DNA of 64,000 nucleotides from Rhizobium sp. WSM4643 (lineage in GTDB: Bacteria; Pseudomonadota; Alphaproteobacteria; Rhizobiales; Rhizobiaceae): the NCBI RefSeq assembly GCF_025152745.1, contig NZ_CP104040.1, positions 434,001 through 498,000 of the forward strand, in the 5' to 3' direction. Made by a program: the position numbers and the translations under genes. Positions 55,575-64,000 of the stretch are shown in pieces (position 1 is the stretch's first letter; the number at the start of each line of letters is the position of its first letter). The notes beneath the pieces are model-generated. The model searched no databases. It saw only the letters and a program-made list of their open reading frames with translations, and was not told the origin of the DNA.

Positions 55575-56216
55575 ATGGGCGCGGAAAGCATGGAACGCAT
55601 CGGCTTGCGCAGGAAGCCGAAGCAGGAGCGCAGCATCCAGAGGCTGGACCTCATTCTCGCTGCCGCCGCCAAGATCATCGCCGAAAAGGGCGTCAGCGCC
55701 ATGCGGATGACGGAACTCGCCATTGCCGCCAAGGTGCCGATCGGTTCGGTTTACCAGTATTTCCCGGAGAAGGCGGCAATCGTCAAAGCCCTGTTCGACC
55801 AGCACGCCTCGGCGATCCAGGCGAAGATGGCGGCGATGTTTGCCGACGTCCAGTCACTCGACCAGGCGCTGGACCGCGTCTGCGCCATCATCGACTGGTA
55901 TTACGATTCCTACCACAACGATCCCGTCTATCTCGGCGTCTGGATGGGAACGGAGACCGATCAGGATCTGTTGCAGCTGAATATAGAACATAGCGGTCGC
56001 GTCGCCGGTGTCTTTCATGACGCCGTGCGCCAGCTGGCTCCCGACTTTTGCGACGAAGACATGTATGCGCGCACTTACCTGTTCAGCCACCTGATCGGCG
56101 CTGTCATCCGGCTAGCCGCCGTGAGCGAGGAGGCCTTGGCGCGGCGCATGCTCGATGAGTGGAAGCGCGTCATCCGCGCCTCCCTTTTTGCCACGACCCT
56201 GCCGCGCGCCGCCTGA
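55575..56216 (+). CDS. TetR-family transcriptional regulator
   Basis: 213 residues from ATG 55575 (GTGGGAA upstream; ATG 55590 is an alternative). The N-terminal helix-turn-helix lies at about residues 20-65 (RLDLILAAAAKIIAEKGVSAMRMTEL, VPIGSVYQYFPEKAAIVKALFD). The ligand-binding helical domain follows. The target is unknown; no obvious pump or operon is divergent from it (MAPEG lies upstream, same strand). It converges on the LysR gene with 6 bases between. A 440-base upstream region contains repeat copy C. Confidence 0.88.
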   Translation: MGAESMERIGLRRKPKQERSIQRLDLILAAAAKIIAEKGVSAMRMTELAIAAKVPIGSVYQYFPEKAAIVKALFDQHASAIQAKMAAMFADVQSLDQALDRVCAIIDWYYDSYHNDPVYLGVWMGTETDQDLLQLNIEHSGRVAGVFHDAVRQLAPDFCDEDMYARTYLFSHLIGAVIRLAAVSEEALARRMLDEWKRVIRASLFATTLPRAA

Positions 56217-56222
56217 GAGCTC

Positions 56223-57191
56223 TTACCAGCTTGGGACCATATTGGCCGCCTTCAGCCGCGGATAAAGGCGCGCCTGGGCGGATTTGACGTCCGCCTCGAG
56301 GCTGTCGTCGACGACAGCCGGCGTGATGTTGTCGAGACAGGCGGTGATGTGCGCCGTGATCGCGTTCATCAGCGAGAGCGAAACGCCCGGCCGCTTCATG
56401 ATGCCGATCTGCACCGGCGGCAGCGCCGGAAAGCCGTCCGCCTGGCTCAGCACCTTCATGCCCGTCCGCAGCGCCGATTCCGGCATCACCGAAACGGCCA
56501 TGCCGGCAAGCACGGCAGCGGCAACGACGGTACAGGACCAGCTGGTGAACAGGATCTGGTGCTCGCGCCCCACCGCATCGAGCGCCGAGCAGGCGAGCTG
56601 GCGCCATTGGCAGTCGCGCCGGCCGACGGCAAGTGGCACCGGTGCGTCGTCGCGGATCGGATGGTTGGCCGAGCCCACCCAGCAGAGCGGCTCGGTTCTC
56701 ACCACATCGGACATGCGCTCGCGCGGATTGTGGGTGACGAGCGCGATATCGAGCTCGCCCTTATGCATGCGCTCGGCAAGATCCACCGAGGGCTCGCAGA
56801 CGATATAGAGCTCGACATTCGGATGCGTCTTGGCGAAGCGGCCGATGATTTCGGGCATGTAGCGGTCGGCATAATCGTCCGGCGTGCCGATGCGCAGCAT
56901 GCCCTCCAGCCTGTTGTCGTCGAAAGCGGCGATCGCTTCGTTATTGAGGCGAATGATGCGCCGGGCATAGTTGAGCAGCTTTTCGCCCTCGACCGTCAGC
57001 CGGTTGCCGCGTCCGTCTTTGATGAACAGCTGCTTGCCGATGCGTTCCTCGAGACGGCGCATCTGCATGGAGACGGCCGATTGGGTCTTGTAGACCCTGT
57101 CGGCGGCTTTGGTGAAGCTGCCGGAATCGACGATGGCGATGAAAGTCTGCAATTGGTCGAGATCAAGAGGCGCGGACATGTTTTCACCCAT
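56223..57191 (-). CDS. LysR-family transcriptional regulator (LrhA/HexA-like)
   Basis: 322 residues from ATG 57191; ATG 57179 is nearly as good. HTH motif: LDQLQTFIAIVDSGSFTKAADRVYKTQSAVSMQMRRLEERIG. GTPDDYADRYMPEIIGRFAKTHPNVEL opens the effector domain. The pattern is close to the LrhA/HexA group that controls motility and surface factors. It is divergent from the DUF1127 gene, with an AT-rich TGATAATCATTA element between (about 57201-57212). Confidence 0.9.
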   Translation of the reverse strand: MGENMSAPLDLDQLQTFIAIVDSGSFTKAADRVYKTQSAVSMQMRRLEERIGKQLFIKDGRGNRLTVEGEKLLNYARRIIRLNNEAIAAFDDNRLEGMLRIGTPDDYADRYMPEIIGRFAKTHPNVELYIVCEPSVDLAERMHKGELDIALVTHNPRERMSDVVRTEPLCWVGSANHPIRDDAPVPLAVGRRDCQWRQLACSALDAVGREHQILFTSWSCTVVAAAVLAGMAVSVMPESALRTGMKVLSQADGFPALPPVQIGIMKRPGVSLSLMNAITAHITACLDNITPAVVDDSLEADVKSAQARLYPRLKAANMVPSW

Positions 57192-57391
57192 AAAGATAGC
57201 TGATGATAATCATTAGAAACATTCGTTGGACTGATCAATAGGTCTTTGGCATCTTCGGGATGCAAATCAAGCAAAGTGAAGGACAGGCGCCCTGCCTGTC
57301 CGAGCCAATTCAGCCTGCTCCTTCCCGCACGACCTCGCGGGCAGGGTGGGTTGTTGCGCGCCTAAAAGAATTCGAAAGAAAGGAGAGTTCA

Positions 57392-57703
57392 ATGCGCATG
57401 ATAGACCGAACAATAGAGCTCGACTGCGGCAAGCGGACCCCGACGTTTTCCCAGCGTCTGGCAGCAGGCCTCGCACCGTTGGCCTCCCTCTTTCGCGTGT
57501 TCCGCAATCGCATGGAGATCAACGCGCTGCATGATCTGAACGACGCGCAGCTGAGGGATATCGGCCTTAGCAGGGCCGACCTGACCTCTGCGTTCCTGGC
57601 CTCGACCTTCTTCGAGGACCCGTCGGAACATCTGACGCGCTCGGCGCGCAATCGCTGGCGCCTGTCGTCGTTCTTGCGCCCCTACGAAGAGCAGGAGCGT
57701 TAA
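57392..57703 (+). CDS. DUF1127 domain small protein
   Basis: 103 residues from ATG 57392 with a very strong AAAGGAGAG. The C-terminal half carries the DUF1127 motif: RVFRNRMEINALHDLNDAQLRDIGLSRADL. In rhizobia and Agrobacterium small arginine-rich DUF1127 proteins affect phosphate, RNA and stress responses and are often under LysR control. The LysR gene next to it is divergent. The last 30 residues (EHLTRSARNRWRLSSFLRPY) are basic. A terminator follows. Confidence 0.85.
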   Translation: MRMIDRTIELDCGKRTPTFSQRLAAGLAPLASLFRVFRNRMEINALHDLNDAQLRDIGLSRADLTSAFLASTFFEDPSEHLTRSARNRWRLSSFLRPYEEQER

Positions 57704-57742
57704 GTTTCCCCGCAGGGTGATAGCCAATAGCCCTGCCGCTTG

Positions 57743-57783
57743 ACCCGGTGATCGGCTTTCCCAAGCCATCTCCGGGTTTTTTT
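57743..57783 (+). terminator. rho-independent terminator after the DUF1127 gene
   Basis: ACCCGG...CCGGGT with an inner GGCTT/AAGCC stem is followed by TTTTTTT, 40 bases after the stop codon. Confidence 0.8.
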
Positions 57784-57808
57784 ACGTGCTAAAGTCCCGC
57801 ATCCGGGG

Positions 57809-58663
57809 TTATTCGCTCGTCTTGGGCGGGGGCTTCGGCCGATAGGTTTCGAAGATCGCTTCCAGGTTCCGCTGGTAGTTCTTCTGCACTTCCAGTCCGC
57901 TGTCGAACATGGCGTTCAGCATCTCGGTATAGCTGTCGGCATTGACCTTCGCCTCTTCCTTCGGCGCCTCCGGCGTCTTAGTCTGGGCTGCCGGCTGCTG
58001 GCCGAGCCCGCCCATCATCTCCTGGAAGGCTTTGGCGAAAGGATTGTCGAGGAAGGGGTTCGGCGTCTGCGTTGGCGCAGGCTTCGGCATCGAAAACATC
58101 TGCTGCATCGCCTGCGTAAAGGGATTGTCGAAGACGCTGGGCTCTGGGGCCGGCTTCGGGGCGAAGCCGGTACTCTCAAGCCATTTCTGGATGGTTTCGC
58201 CCATCGCCGTGTTGAAGAAGGGATTGACCGGCGACGCCATCTGGCCGGTCGTCTGCTTGAAGAGCCCGCCCATCAGCGTATCGGCCAGCACCGGCAGCAT
58301 CTGCTTGTAGATATCCTGGCCGATGCCGGTCATTTGTGCGGCCTGGGCGGCGACCGCGCGCGAAACCTCCTTCGAGCCGAAAAGCTGGGCAAGGATGTTG
58401 TTGCCGTCGGAAATGCCCTCCGGCGTGAAGGCCCGGTTCATATCCTCGAAATATCGCGCATAGTTGCCGGAGGAGACCGCCTGCATCAGCCCAACGAAAT
58501 CATAGGGATTGCTGGTGCTGCGCTTCAGCCCGGCGGAAAAGGCCGGCATCAGTGCCGCCATCGCCTTCGTCGCCTGTTCCTGTGCGAGGTTGAACTGCCG
58601 GGCGATCGCCTCCATCGCCGCGCCGTTCTGCGCCTGCATCATCATGTCGAAGAGTGGCAGCAT
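57809..58663 (-). CDS. DUF937-like hypothetical protein with NPF motifs
   Basis: 284 residues from ATG 58663 (AAGGGA upstream; longer frames lack a site). The N-terminal ~170 residues are Ala/Met/Gln-rich and helical (LPLFDMMMQAQNGAAMEAIARQF, LAQLFGSKEVSRAVAAQAAQMTG), as in DUF937 proteins of unknown function. The C-terminal half is Pro-rich, with repeated NPF elements (VNPFFNTAMG, DNPFTQAMQQMF, PNPFLDNPFAKAF), then a charged helix ending KPPPKTSE. No signal peptide or membrane helix. Downstream of gshA on the same strand but separated by a hairpin. Confidence 0.7.
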   Translation of the reverse strand: MLPLFDMMMQAQNGAAMEAIARQFNLAQEQATKAMAALMPAFSAGLKRSTSNPYDFVGLMQAVSSGNYARYFEDMNRAFTPEGISDGNNILAQLFGSKEVSRAVAAQAAQMTGIGQDIYKQMLPVLADTLMGGLFKQTTGQMASPVNPFFNTAMGETIQKWLESTGFAPKPAPEPSVFDNPFTQAMQQMFSMPKPAPTQTPNPFLDNPFAKAFQEMMGGLGQQPAAQTKTPEAPKEEAKVNADSYTEMLNAMFDSGLEVQKNYQRNLEAIFETYRPKPPPKTSE

Positions 58664-58867
58664 GGAAGTCCCTTTCCCCAGGTCGTGACGCATTGTAACG
58701 CCACTATAACCGGAAATGGCAATGCGCAAACGGCTTTTTGCCATAAGAACTTAGGGAGGAATTTCGCTAGAGCGTTTGGCTAAGGTTCCAGCGGCAGGTC
58801 GCGTGGAGCACCATGCCGCCGGCCTCTACGTCCGTGCTCGGAGACCGTCGACAATAGGGGCTGTCAG

Positions 58868-58893
58868 AGCGATTCCGGGGAAGCGGAACCGCT
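58868..58893 (-). terminator. palindromic hairpin after gshA
   Basis: AGCGATTCCG-GGGAAG-CGGAACCGCT pairs in 9 of 10 positions, just downstream of the gshA stop (read on the minus strand). It is followed on that strand by GACAGCC rather than Ts. It resembles a common rhizobial intergenic palindrome; terminator function is likely but not proven. Confidence 0.5.
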
Positions 58894-58904
58894 TTGTGTC
58901 AGGC

Positions 58905-60278
58905 TCAGTACTGATAGTCCTCGAAGACCGGTTCCACGGAGCCGTGCCAGCGGCCGTGATAGAGTGCCAGCAGATCCTCGGCGAGCGTCGCCTTCTTGGC
59001 AAGCACTTCTTCGAGCGGCGCCAGGAAGATGCTCTCGTTCTGGCCTTCCCCGTTGAGCCTGCCGCGCGCCTTGAGGCCGGCCCTCGAAATACCGATCACC
59101 TCGCGGGCCATGTCGAAGAGCGGGTGTCCGCGAAACTGAGCCGTCAACCCCTCGGCGGGAACGGCATTGCGCAGTGCCTGGACCTCGGCAAAACTCCAAT
59201 CCTTCGTCAGTTCGTCGGCGGCATCGAGTGCCGCATCGTCGTAGAGCAGGCCGACCCAGAAGGCCGGCAAGGCACAGATGCGCCGCCACGGGCCGCCGTC
59301 GGCACCGCGCATTTCGAGGAAACGCTTCAGCCGCACGTCGGGGAAGAGTGTCGAAAGATGGTTGGTCCAGTCGCCCATGGTCGGCGCCGGATCGGCGACC
59401 TCGCCCTTCAATGCGCCGTTCATGAACTGGCGGAAGGTGACATGGGTGCAGTCGTGATAGCGGCCGTCGCGGACGATGAAATACATTGGCACGTCGAGCG
59501 CCCACTCGGCATAATCACGGAAACCAAAATCGTCGCGGAAGGTGAAATCGAGCAGGCCCGAGCGCCGGTTGTCGACATCGCGCCAAATATCGCCGCGCCA
59601 GGAGAGCAGCCCGTTCGGCTTGCCCTCGGTGAAGGGCGAGGATGCAAAGAGCGCGGTCGCCAGCGATTGCAACTTCATCGAGACGCGCATCTTCTTGCGC
59701 ATGTCGGCTTCCGACGAGAAATCGAGGTTCACCTGGATCGTGCAGGTGCGGTACATCATGTCGAGACCCTGGGTGCCGACCTTCGGCATATAGCGGGTCA
59801 TGATCTCGTAGCGTGACTTCGGCATTTGCGGGGTTTCCGCATAGGTCCATTTGGGACTGCCGCCGATGCCAAGGAAGCGGATGCCCATCGGTTCGGCGAT
59901 TTCGCGCAGCGTCGCCAGATGCTGGTTCGATTCCCGACAGGTCTCATGGATCGTCTCCAGCGGTGCGCCGGAGAGTTCGAACTGGCCGCCGGGCTCGATC
60001 GAGATCGCGCCCATGCCGTTCTGCTCGGCAAGCCCGATGATGTTGCCGCCGTCGATGATCGGCTCCCAGCCACTTTTTCTCTGCAAGCCGGTCAACAGGG
60101 CCGAAATGCTGGCATCGCCGAAATAGGGAACCGGGCTGTTGTCGGCGCGGAAGAAAGCGAATTTCTCGTGTTCGGTGCCGATCCGGAAGCGCTCCCGCGG
60201 CTTGTTGCCCGCGGCGATATAATCGGTCAGATCCTGGACCGAAGAGAGCGGTGTCTGGTCGGTAGTGTCGCGGGCCAT
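58905..60278 (-). CDS. gshA: glutamate-cysteine ligase (alphaproteobacterial/plant-type)
   Basis: 457 residues. FRIGTEHEKFAFF holds the ATP/glutamate site, IDGGNIIGLAEQNGMGAISIEPGGQFELSG follows, then TCTIQVNLDFSSEADMRKKM and GWTNHL-like DWTNHLSTLFPDVRLKRFLEMRGADGGPW. This is the plant-type GCS (GCS2) fold, distinct from E. coli GshA. It makes gamma-glutamylcysteine, the first step of glutathione synthesis, important in rhizobial symbiosis and stress. Separated from rsmE upstream by 147 bases. Confidence 0.94.
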   Translation of the reverse strand: MARDTTDQTPLSSVQDLTDYIAAGNKPRERFRIGTEHEKFAFFRADNSPVPYFGDASISALLTGLQRKSGWEPIIDGGNIIGLAEQNGMGAISIEPGGQFELSGAPLETIHETCRESNQHLATLREIAEPMGIRFLGIGGSPKWTYAETPQMPKSRYEIMTRYMPKVGTQGLDMMYRTCTIQVNLDFSSEADMRKKMRVSMKLQSLATALFASSPFTEGKPNGLLSWRGDIWRDVDNRRSGLLDFTFRDDFGFRDYAEWALDVPMYFIVRDGRYHDCTHVTFRQFMNGALKGEVADPAPTMGDWTNHLSTLFPDVRLKRFLEMRGADGGPWRRICALPAFWVGLLYDDAALDAADELTKDWSFAEVQALRNAVPAEGLTAQFRGHPLFDMAREVIGISRAGLKARGRLNGEGQNESIFLAPLEEVLAKKATLAEDLLALYHGRWHGSVEPVFEDYQY

Positions 60279-60425
60279 GCGGGATACCTGTATTCAAAAA
60301 GGCGCCCAGGGGGCCGGGCAATTGGAAGGCTGATTTGGACCCAAGCCACCTATGTTGCAAGTGAAATTCTTTCAACGACGCATCAAAAAAATAGCGCCGG
60401 TTTCCATGTCAACCCGTTTTCCAAG

Positions 60426-61163
60426 TCAGTTCCAGTCGCCGATTGCCGCCTGTACCACCGCCAGGGCCGCGACAGCTGCCGTATCGGCCCGCAGGATGCG
60501 CGGTCCGAGCGGAATGGCGGTGACGAAATCGAGGCTTCGAAGCCGTGCCCGTTCTTCCTCCGAAAAGCCGCCTTCCGGCCCGACCAGCAGGGCGAGATGT
60601 CTTTCCCGGACCGCCGATAGCACCGGCAGCGGGTTCTGCCCGGCATCGCCCTCGTCGCAATAGATGATGCGGCGCTCGCTCGGCCAGCGGTCGAGCAGGT
60701 CGAGAAGCCTCACCGGCTCGGCCACATCGGGAATGCCGAGGATGCCGCATTGCTCCGCCGCTTCGACGACATTGGCGCGCAGCTTGTCGAGATTGGTGAT
60801 CTTGCCCTGCACGTGTTGGGTCATGACCGGCTGCAGCAGGCCGGCGCCCATTTCGACCGCCTTCTGCACGAGGTAGTCCATGCGGCCGACTTTGAGCGGC
60901 GCAAAAAGATAATGCAGGTCGCAAGGCTGCGGCTGCGGCCGCGTCTCTTCGGTTGCCGTCAAAAGGATACGTTTGCGCGTCGGGAAGGAAAGGGCAGCCT
61001 TCCACTCGCCGTCGCGGCCGTTGAAGAGCAGGATCTCTGCACCTTCCTCCATCCTCAGGACGTTGGAGAGATAGTTGAACTGATCGGCATTCGCTTCTAC
61101 GACGGCGCCGCTCGTAAGCGGCGCATCGACGAAAAGCCGTTGCATGCGGAAATTGGCGCGCAT
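60426..61163 (-). CDS. rsmE: 16S rRNA (uracil1498-N3)-methyltransferase
   Basis: 245 residues. N-terminal PUA-like part ([30 protein letters not shown]) and a C-terminal SPOUT knotted domain: [18 protein letters not shown] and [21 protein letters not shown], the exact RsmE SAM-knot motifs. It methylates U1498 in helix 44 of 16S rRNA. It lies 17 bases downstream of pit on the same strand, with gshA after it, as in many alphaproteobacteria. Confidence 0.94.
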   Translation of the reverse strand: MRANFRMQRLFVDAPLTSGAVVEANADQFNYLSNVLRMEEGAEILLFNGRDGEWKAALSFPTRKRILLTATEETRPQPQPCDLHYLFAPLKVGRMDYLVQKAVEMGAGLLQPVMTQHVQGKITNLDKLRANVVEAAEQCGILGIPDVAEPVRLLDLLDRWPSERRIIYCDEGDAGQNPLPVLSAVRERHLALLVGPEGGFSEEERARLRSLDFVTAIPLGPRILRADTAAVAALAVVQAAIGDWN

Positions 61164-61180
61164 TTAAAAAACTCGGGGTT

Positions 61181-62680
61181 TCAGACGAAGATCGCGAACA
61201 TAACCCAATAAATCATTGCCGCAAGCGCACCTGAAACCGGCACGGTAACGATCCAGGCGGCGACGATCGTCATGAAATGCGAGCGGCGCACGAGATAGCG
61301 CCGGCGCGTCTCATAGATGTTCGGCTCTTCCGGCTCGTCGATATCGAAGCTCTCGGCCTTGCGTCTGATATAGGCGATGCGGGTCTTCGAATGGCGCGTG
61401 TACCATTCGCGGAAGAATCCGACGCCGAAGACGGCGCCGACGGCGATATGCGTGGTGCTGACCGGCAGGCCGAGCCAGGAGGCGACGATGACGGTAAAGG
61501 CGGTCGACAGCGCGACGCAATAGGCTCGCATCGGATTAAGCTTGGTGATCTCCTCGCCGACGAGGCGAATGAGGCGCGGTCCGAAGAGCAGCAGCCCGAC
61601 GGAGATGCCGAGGGCGCCGATCAGCATCACCCAGAGCGGCGGATGGCCGACGCCGCCGTTGCCGCCGATACCGACCGATTGGACGATCGCCGAAAGCGGC
61701 CCGATCGCGTTCGAAACGTCGTTTGCGCCATGCGCGAAGGATAGCAGCGCCGCGGAGCCGATCAGGGGCAGCCGGGACAGCGTCCGCAATGAGCTGTTGC
61801 GGTTTTCGAGATCCTGCGCTTGGGCGAGCACGAGCGGCCGGGCGGCAAGCCAGCTCACCAGCCCGATGCCGATCCCGACGAGGAGGACGGTCAGCGGCTG
61901 AAACCTGCCCGGGGGTGACAGTTGCAGCACCATATAAGCCATGAAACCGCCGGCCATCACCGCGACCAGGACCGGCACCCAGCGCCGCGCGGCTGCGAGC
62001 TTGTCGTCGCGATAGATAATGAAGGTCTTGACGAAATAAAGCAGCCCGGCGGCGATCAGCCCGCCGATCAGCGGCGAGGTAATCCAGCTCGTTGTGATCT
62101 CTAGTATCACACGCCAGTTCACCGGCTCCGGCCCGACGGCTGAGATGCCGGCGCCGATCACCGCCCCGACGATCGCATGGGTGGTGGAAACCGGCGCCTT
62201 CATCCAGGTTGCAAGATTGACCCAGAGGGCAGCGGCCGTCAGCGCCGCCATCATGATCCAGCCCGTCATCGCCTGCGGCACATGCACCGTATCGACAAGG
62301 TTTGCGGAAATCGTCTTGACGACGTCGCCGCCGGCGACCGTGGCGCCAAGCACCTCGAAAATCGCGGCGATGACCAGCGCCTGGACCATCGTCATGGCGC
62401 GCGCGCCGACGGCGGCACCAACATTGTTGGTCACATCATTGGCGCCGATATTCATCGCCATGTAGCCGGCAAGGGCTGCCGCCGCCACCACGAGAACCGC
62501 TCCCGGCTGGTCGAACACATAGACACCGGCAAAGAGCATGGCCAGACCGACGAAGATCAATCCGAGACCGGGCGTCACCAGGCGCCGCAAAACATGCTTT
62601 GCCGCGTCCTCGACATGGGTGATCTTGTCAAGGTCCTTGTCGAGCGTGCGTTTCGTGAGAACTACGGGACGTGGCGGCAT
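61181..62680 (-). CDS. pit: PiT-family low-affinity inorganic phosphate transporter
   Basis: 499 residues and about 11 membrane helices. The two family repeats are present: MNIGANDVTNNVGAAVGARAM in the first half and LSFAHGANDVSNAIGPLSAI in the second. KAPVSTTHAIVGAVIGAGIS and LPVSTTHIAVGAVFGVGFF are the paired motifs. It imports phosphate with a cation. A cytoplasmic loop of about 50 residues lies near the C-terminus (YTRHSKTRIAYIRRKAESF). Between the Nudix gene (63 bases upstream) and rsmE. Confidence 0.93.
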   Translation of the reverse strand: MPPRPVVLTKRTLDKDLDKITHVEDAAKHVLRRLVTPGLGLIFVGLAMLFAGVYVFDQPGAVLVVAAAALAGYMAMNIGANDVTNNVGAAVGARAMTMVQALVIAAIFEVLGATVAGGDVVKTISANLVDTVHVPQAMTGWIMMAALTAAALWVNLATWMKAPVSTTHAIVGAVIGAGISAVGPEPVNWRVILEITTSWITSPLIGGLIAAGLLYFVKTFIIYRDDKLAAARRWVPVLVAVMAGGFMAYMVLQLSPPGRFQPLTVLLVGIGIGLVSWLAARPLVLAQAQDLENRNSSLRTLSRLPLIGSAALLSFAHGANDVSNAIGPLSAIVQSVGIGGNGGVGHPPLWVMLIGALGISVGLLLFGPRLIRLVGEEITKLNPMRAYCVALSTAFTVIVASWLGLPVSTTHIAVGAVFGVGFFREWYTRHSKTRIAYIRRKAESFDIDEPEEPNIYETRRRYLVRRSHFMTIVAAWIVTVPVSGALAAMIYWVMFAIFV

Positions 62681-62742
62681 TCTTTTTCCTGAGAATAAAG
62701 CTGCTTCTACGCTGCTTTCTTAGCAGCGCAAGATGGCAGGAT

Positions 62743-63267
62743 TCATTCCGCTGGAATTTGCTTCGCCGCCTTGGCCGAAAGCCTGTCGGTCATCCTTTGC
62801 TTGAAGGCGAGGAAAAGGTGGCGGAGCTCCGGTTCACGCACGCGCGTCGCCGCCTCATCAAGCGAAACCCATTCAATGCGGCGCTCGCCTTTTTCCTTGA
62901 AATTCTTCGCCATCTCGGTGACTTCGAGGGCATAGACCTGCACCTTGCAGATCACCTGCACTCCGTCGCGCAGCACCTTCGGATAGCTATAGGCGCCGAG
63001 CGTCTCGGTTTCGACAACGCCGCGGACGCCCGCTTCTTCGAAGGCTTCCTGCATCGCGACCTCATGGGCGCATTTGCCCGTCATCGGCCAGCCCTTGGGA
63101 ATGACCCAGCGGCCGGTGTCGCGGCTGGTCATCAATAGCACCTCGACCTCGCCGCTCTTCTTCTTTGCCCGATAGCAGAGGGCGCCGTATTGCTGTCGCG
63201 GCGGTCGCCGGAACATCAGTTGCACATCGGAAGCCAGTCGGGCCAGAAGAGTCAATGGTCGGGTCAC
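62743..63267 (-). CDS. Nudix hydrolase (DIPP-like)
   Basis: 174 residues from a GTG at 63267; ATG 63216 is an alternative that loses 17 residues. The Nudix box reads GKCAHEVAMQEAFEEAGV after RWVIPKGWPMTG. The conserved Arg of the REUXEE core is replaced by Gln (MQEAFEEAG), while the three metal-binding glutamates stay. That and the WVIPKGWP lead are usual for diphosphoinositol-polyphosphate-like (DIPP) and Ap6A-type hydrolases. Substrate unknown. Next to pit, which may hint at phosphate metabolism. Confidence 0.85.
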   Translation of the reverse strand: MTRPLTLLARLASDVQLMFRRPPRQQYGALCYRAKKKSGEVEVLLMTSRDTGRWVIPKGWPMTGKCAHEVAMQEAFEEAGVRGVVETETLGAYSYPKVLRDGVQVICKVQVYALEVTEMAKNFKEKGERRIEWVSLDEAATRVREPELRHLFLAFKQRMTDRLSAKAAKQIPAE

Positions 63268-63519
63268 CTTCGCAGTCGTCGTTAGGAATCACTCATATAC
63301 ATATATCACGGAAAGCTTACGCAATCCAAAAGGCCGCAGAACGATTTGCACCGCGATTAACGCCGTTCATAGGGAAATCGAGGCCGGACAGGTCCGGAAA
63401 ATCCGTCACGCCCTGTCTCGAATGCGTCACATTGCACAGCTGTACAATATGGCGTGATCTTGCCTTTCGTTCAATGGCGAGATCTAGTGGTCAACCGTGA
63501 TTTTTTGAATGTCGTCCTC
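63268..63519. promoter_or_regulatory. divergent region between the Nudix and LysR genes
   Basis: 252 bases, clearly AT-rich near 63291-63310 (CATATACATATATCA), where a promoter -10 region is likely. No terminator or further gene seen. A GTG at 63487 could extend the LysR gene upstream. Confidence 0.4.
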
Positions 63520-64000
63520 ATGCGTCTGCCACCGCTCAACGCCATCCGCGCCTTCGAAGCCGTCTGTCGTCACGGCAGCATTCTGAAGGCTGCCGAAGAG
63601 CTGAATGTGGTGCGTGGCGCCGTGCGCCAGCAGATCGACACGCTGGAGAATCATTTCGGCCGCAAGCTCTTCACGCGTGACGGCGGCAGGCTGGTCCCGA
63701 CCTTGCAGGCCAGGGCTTTTGCCGAAGCTTCGAGTGCGGCTTTCGACATTCTGCAGCGCGCCGCTTCGGAACTTGAAGGCGCCGCGCCGAGCCGTATTCG
63801 GCTCGGCGTGCCCTCAGCCTTCGCGGTCTGGTGGCTGATGCCGCGTATGGCAGACATGCAGGCGAGCCTCGGCGATACCGTCGACATCGTGCCGATGACG
63901 ATGGTCGAGCCGCTGCGGGTGCACCCCGAATTGGACGCTGTGATCATGGGCGGCGAATACCGGCCGGCGGCAGGCATTTCGGCCCTGCGGTTCATGGAGG
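63520..64000 (+). CDS. LysR-family transcriptional regulator (GcvA-like), 3' end beyond window
   Basis: The frame is open from ATG 63520 to the window edge (160 codons, no stop). LPPLNAIRAFEAVCRHGSI and ELNVVRGAVRQQIDTLENHFG form the helix-turn-helix. FTRDGGRLVPTLQARAF and IRLGVPSAFAVWWLMPRMADM match the GcvA/AmpR-type LTTRs. A GTG at 63487 could be an earlier start; neither start has a strong ribosome-binding site. The regulated gene is not visible. Confidence 0.85.
   Translation, partial: MRLPPLNAIRAFEAVCRHGSILKAAEELNVVRGAVRQQIDTLENHFGRKLFTRDGGRLVPTLQARAFAEASSAAFDILQRAASELEGAAPSRIRLGVPSAFAVWWLMPRMADMQASLGDTVDIVPMTMVEPLRVHPELDAVIMGGEYRPAAGISALRFME

Overview
The window reads as chromosomal DNA of a Rhizobium of the R. 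leguminosarum / R. etli group. This rests on gene content: a RirA iron regulator beside a dipeptide ABC transporter and mmsA, an alphaproteobacterial glutamate-cysteine ligase, a DUF1127 protein, dispersed palindromic intergenic repeats, and high G+C codon usage. The species assignment is an inference; no database was searched.

Left end (1-5.4 kb): the 3' part of a very large RTX/haemolysin-type repeat gene. It is built of near-identical 1.8-kb tandem copies, each holding about seven 86-residue modules, and its frame is broken by two small indels that cancel each other. It is followed by a frameshifted DUF4174 gene and a 55-residue proline-rich protein. From 5.4 to 20.6 kb the genes look like housekeeping and regulatory genes: a LysR regulator coupled to a YgiN-like monooxygenase and divergent from mmsA; rirA with two iron-responsive-operator-like sites; dppABCDF; gntK; a DadA-like oxidoreductase behind a type III polyketide synthase / ICMT-type methyltransferase pair; and a TPR protein with an ECF sigma / anti-sigma pair.

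The middle (20.6-47.2 kb) is a surface-polysaccharide island. Twenty-one genes run leftward from 40.3 to 20.7 kb, most with 4-base start/stop overlaps. They encode an ABC (Wzm/Wzt) O-polysaccharide exporter with a carbohydrate-binding Wzt tail, six glycosyltransferases or glycosyltransferase-like proteins, methyltransferases, an aminotransferase and a cupin. They also include a set resembling nonulosonic (sialic/legionaminic-type) acid synthesis: LegB-like dehydratase, nucleotidyltransferase, second epimerase, NeuB-family synthase, SpsF-type cytidylyltransferase and PseG-like hydrolase. Inserted in that set are a radical SAM/SPASM protein, a WbqC-family protein, a PIG-L/LmbE deacetylase and an MptE/DUF115-like protein, while no acetyltransferase of the usual kind is seen. 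Divergent gmd-fcl make GDP-fucose precursors. An IS5-type transposase remnant, an O-methyltransferase, an SGNH acyltransferase and a tRNA-Gln(CTG) gene close the island on the right.

The right part (47.2-64 kb) is again core-like: a Ppx/GppA phosphatase with a long basic tail, rlmE, a VOC protein, an MFS exporter, guaB, membrane proteins, TetR and LysR regulators, DUF1127, an NPF-rich protein, gshA, rsmE, pit, a Nudix hydrolase, and a LysR gene cut by the window edge. Three copies of a palindromic intergenic repeat lie here.

The most promising unit is the nonulosonate-like block (23.8-32.3 kb) inside the O-antigen operon.
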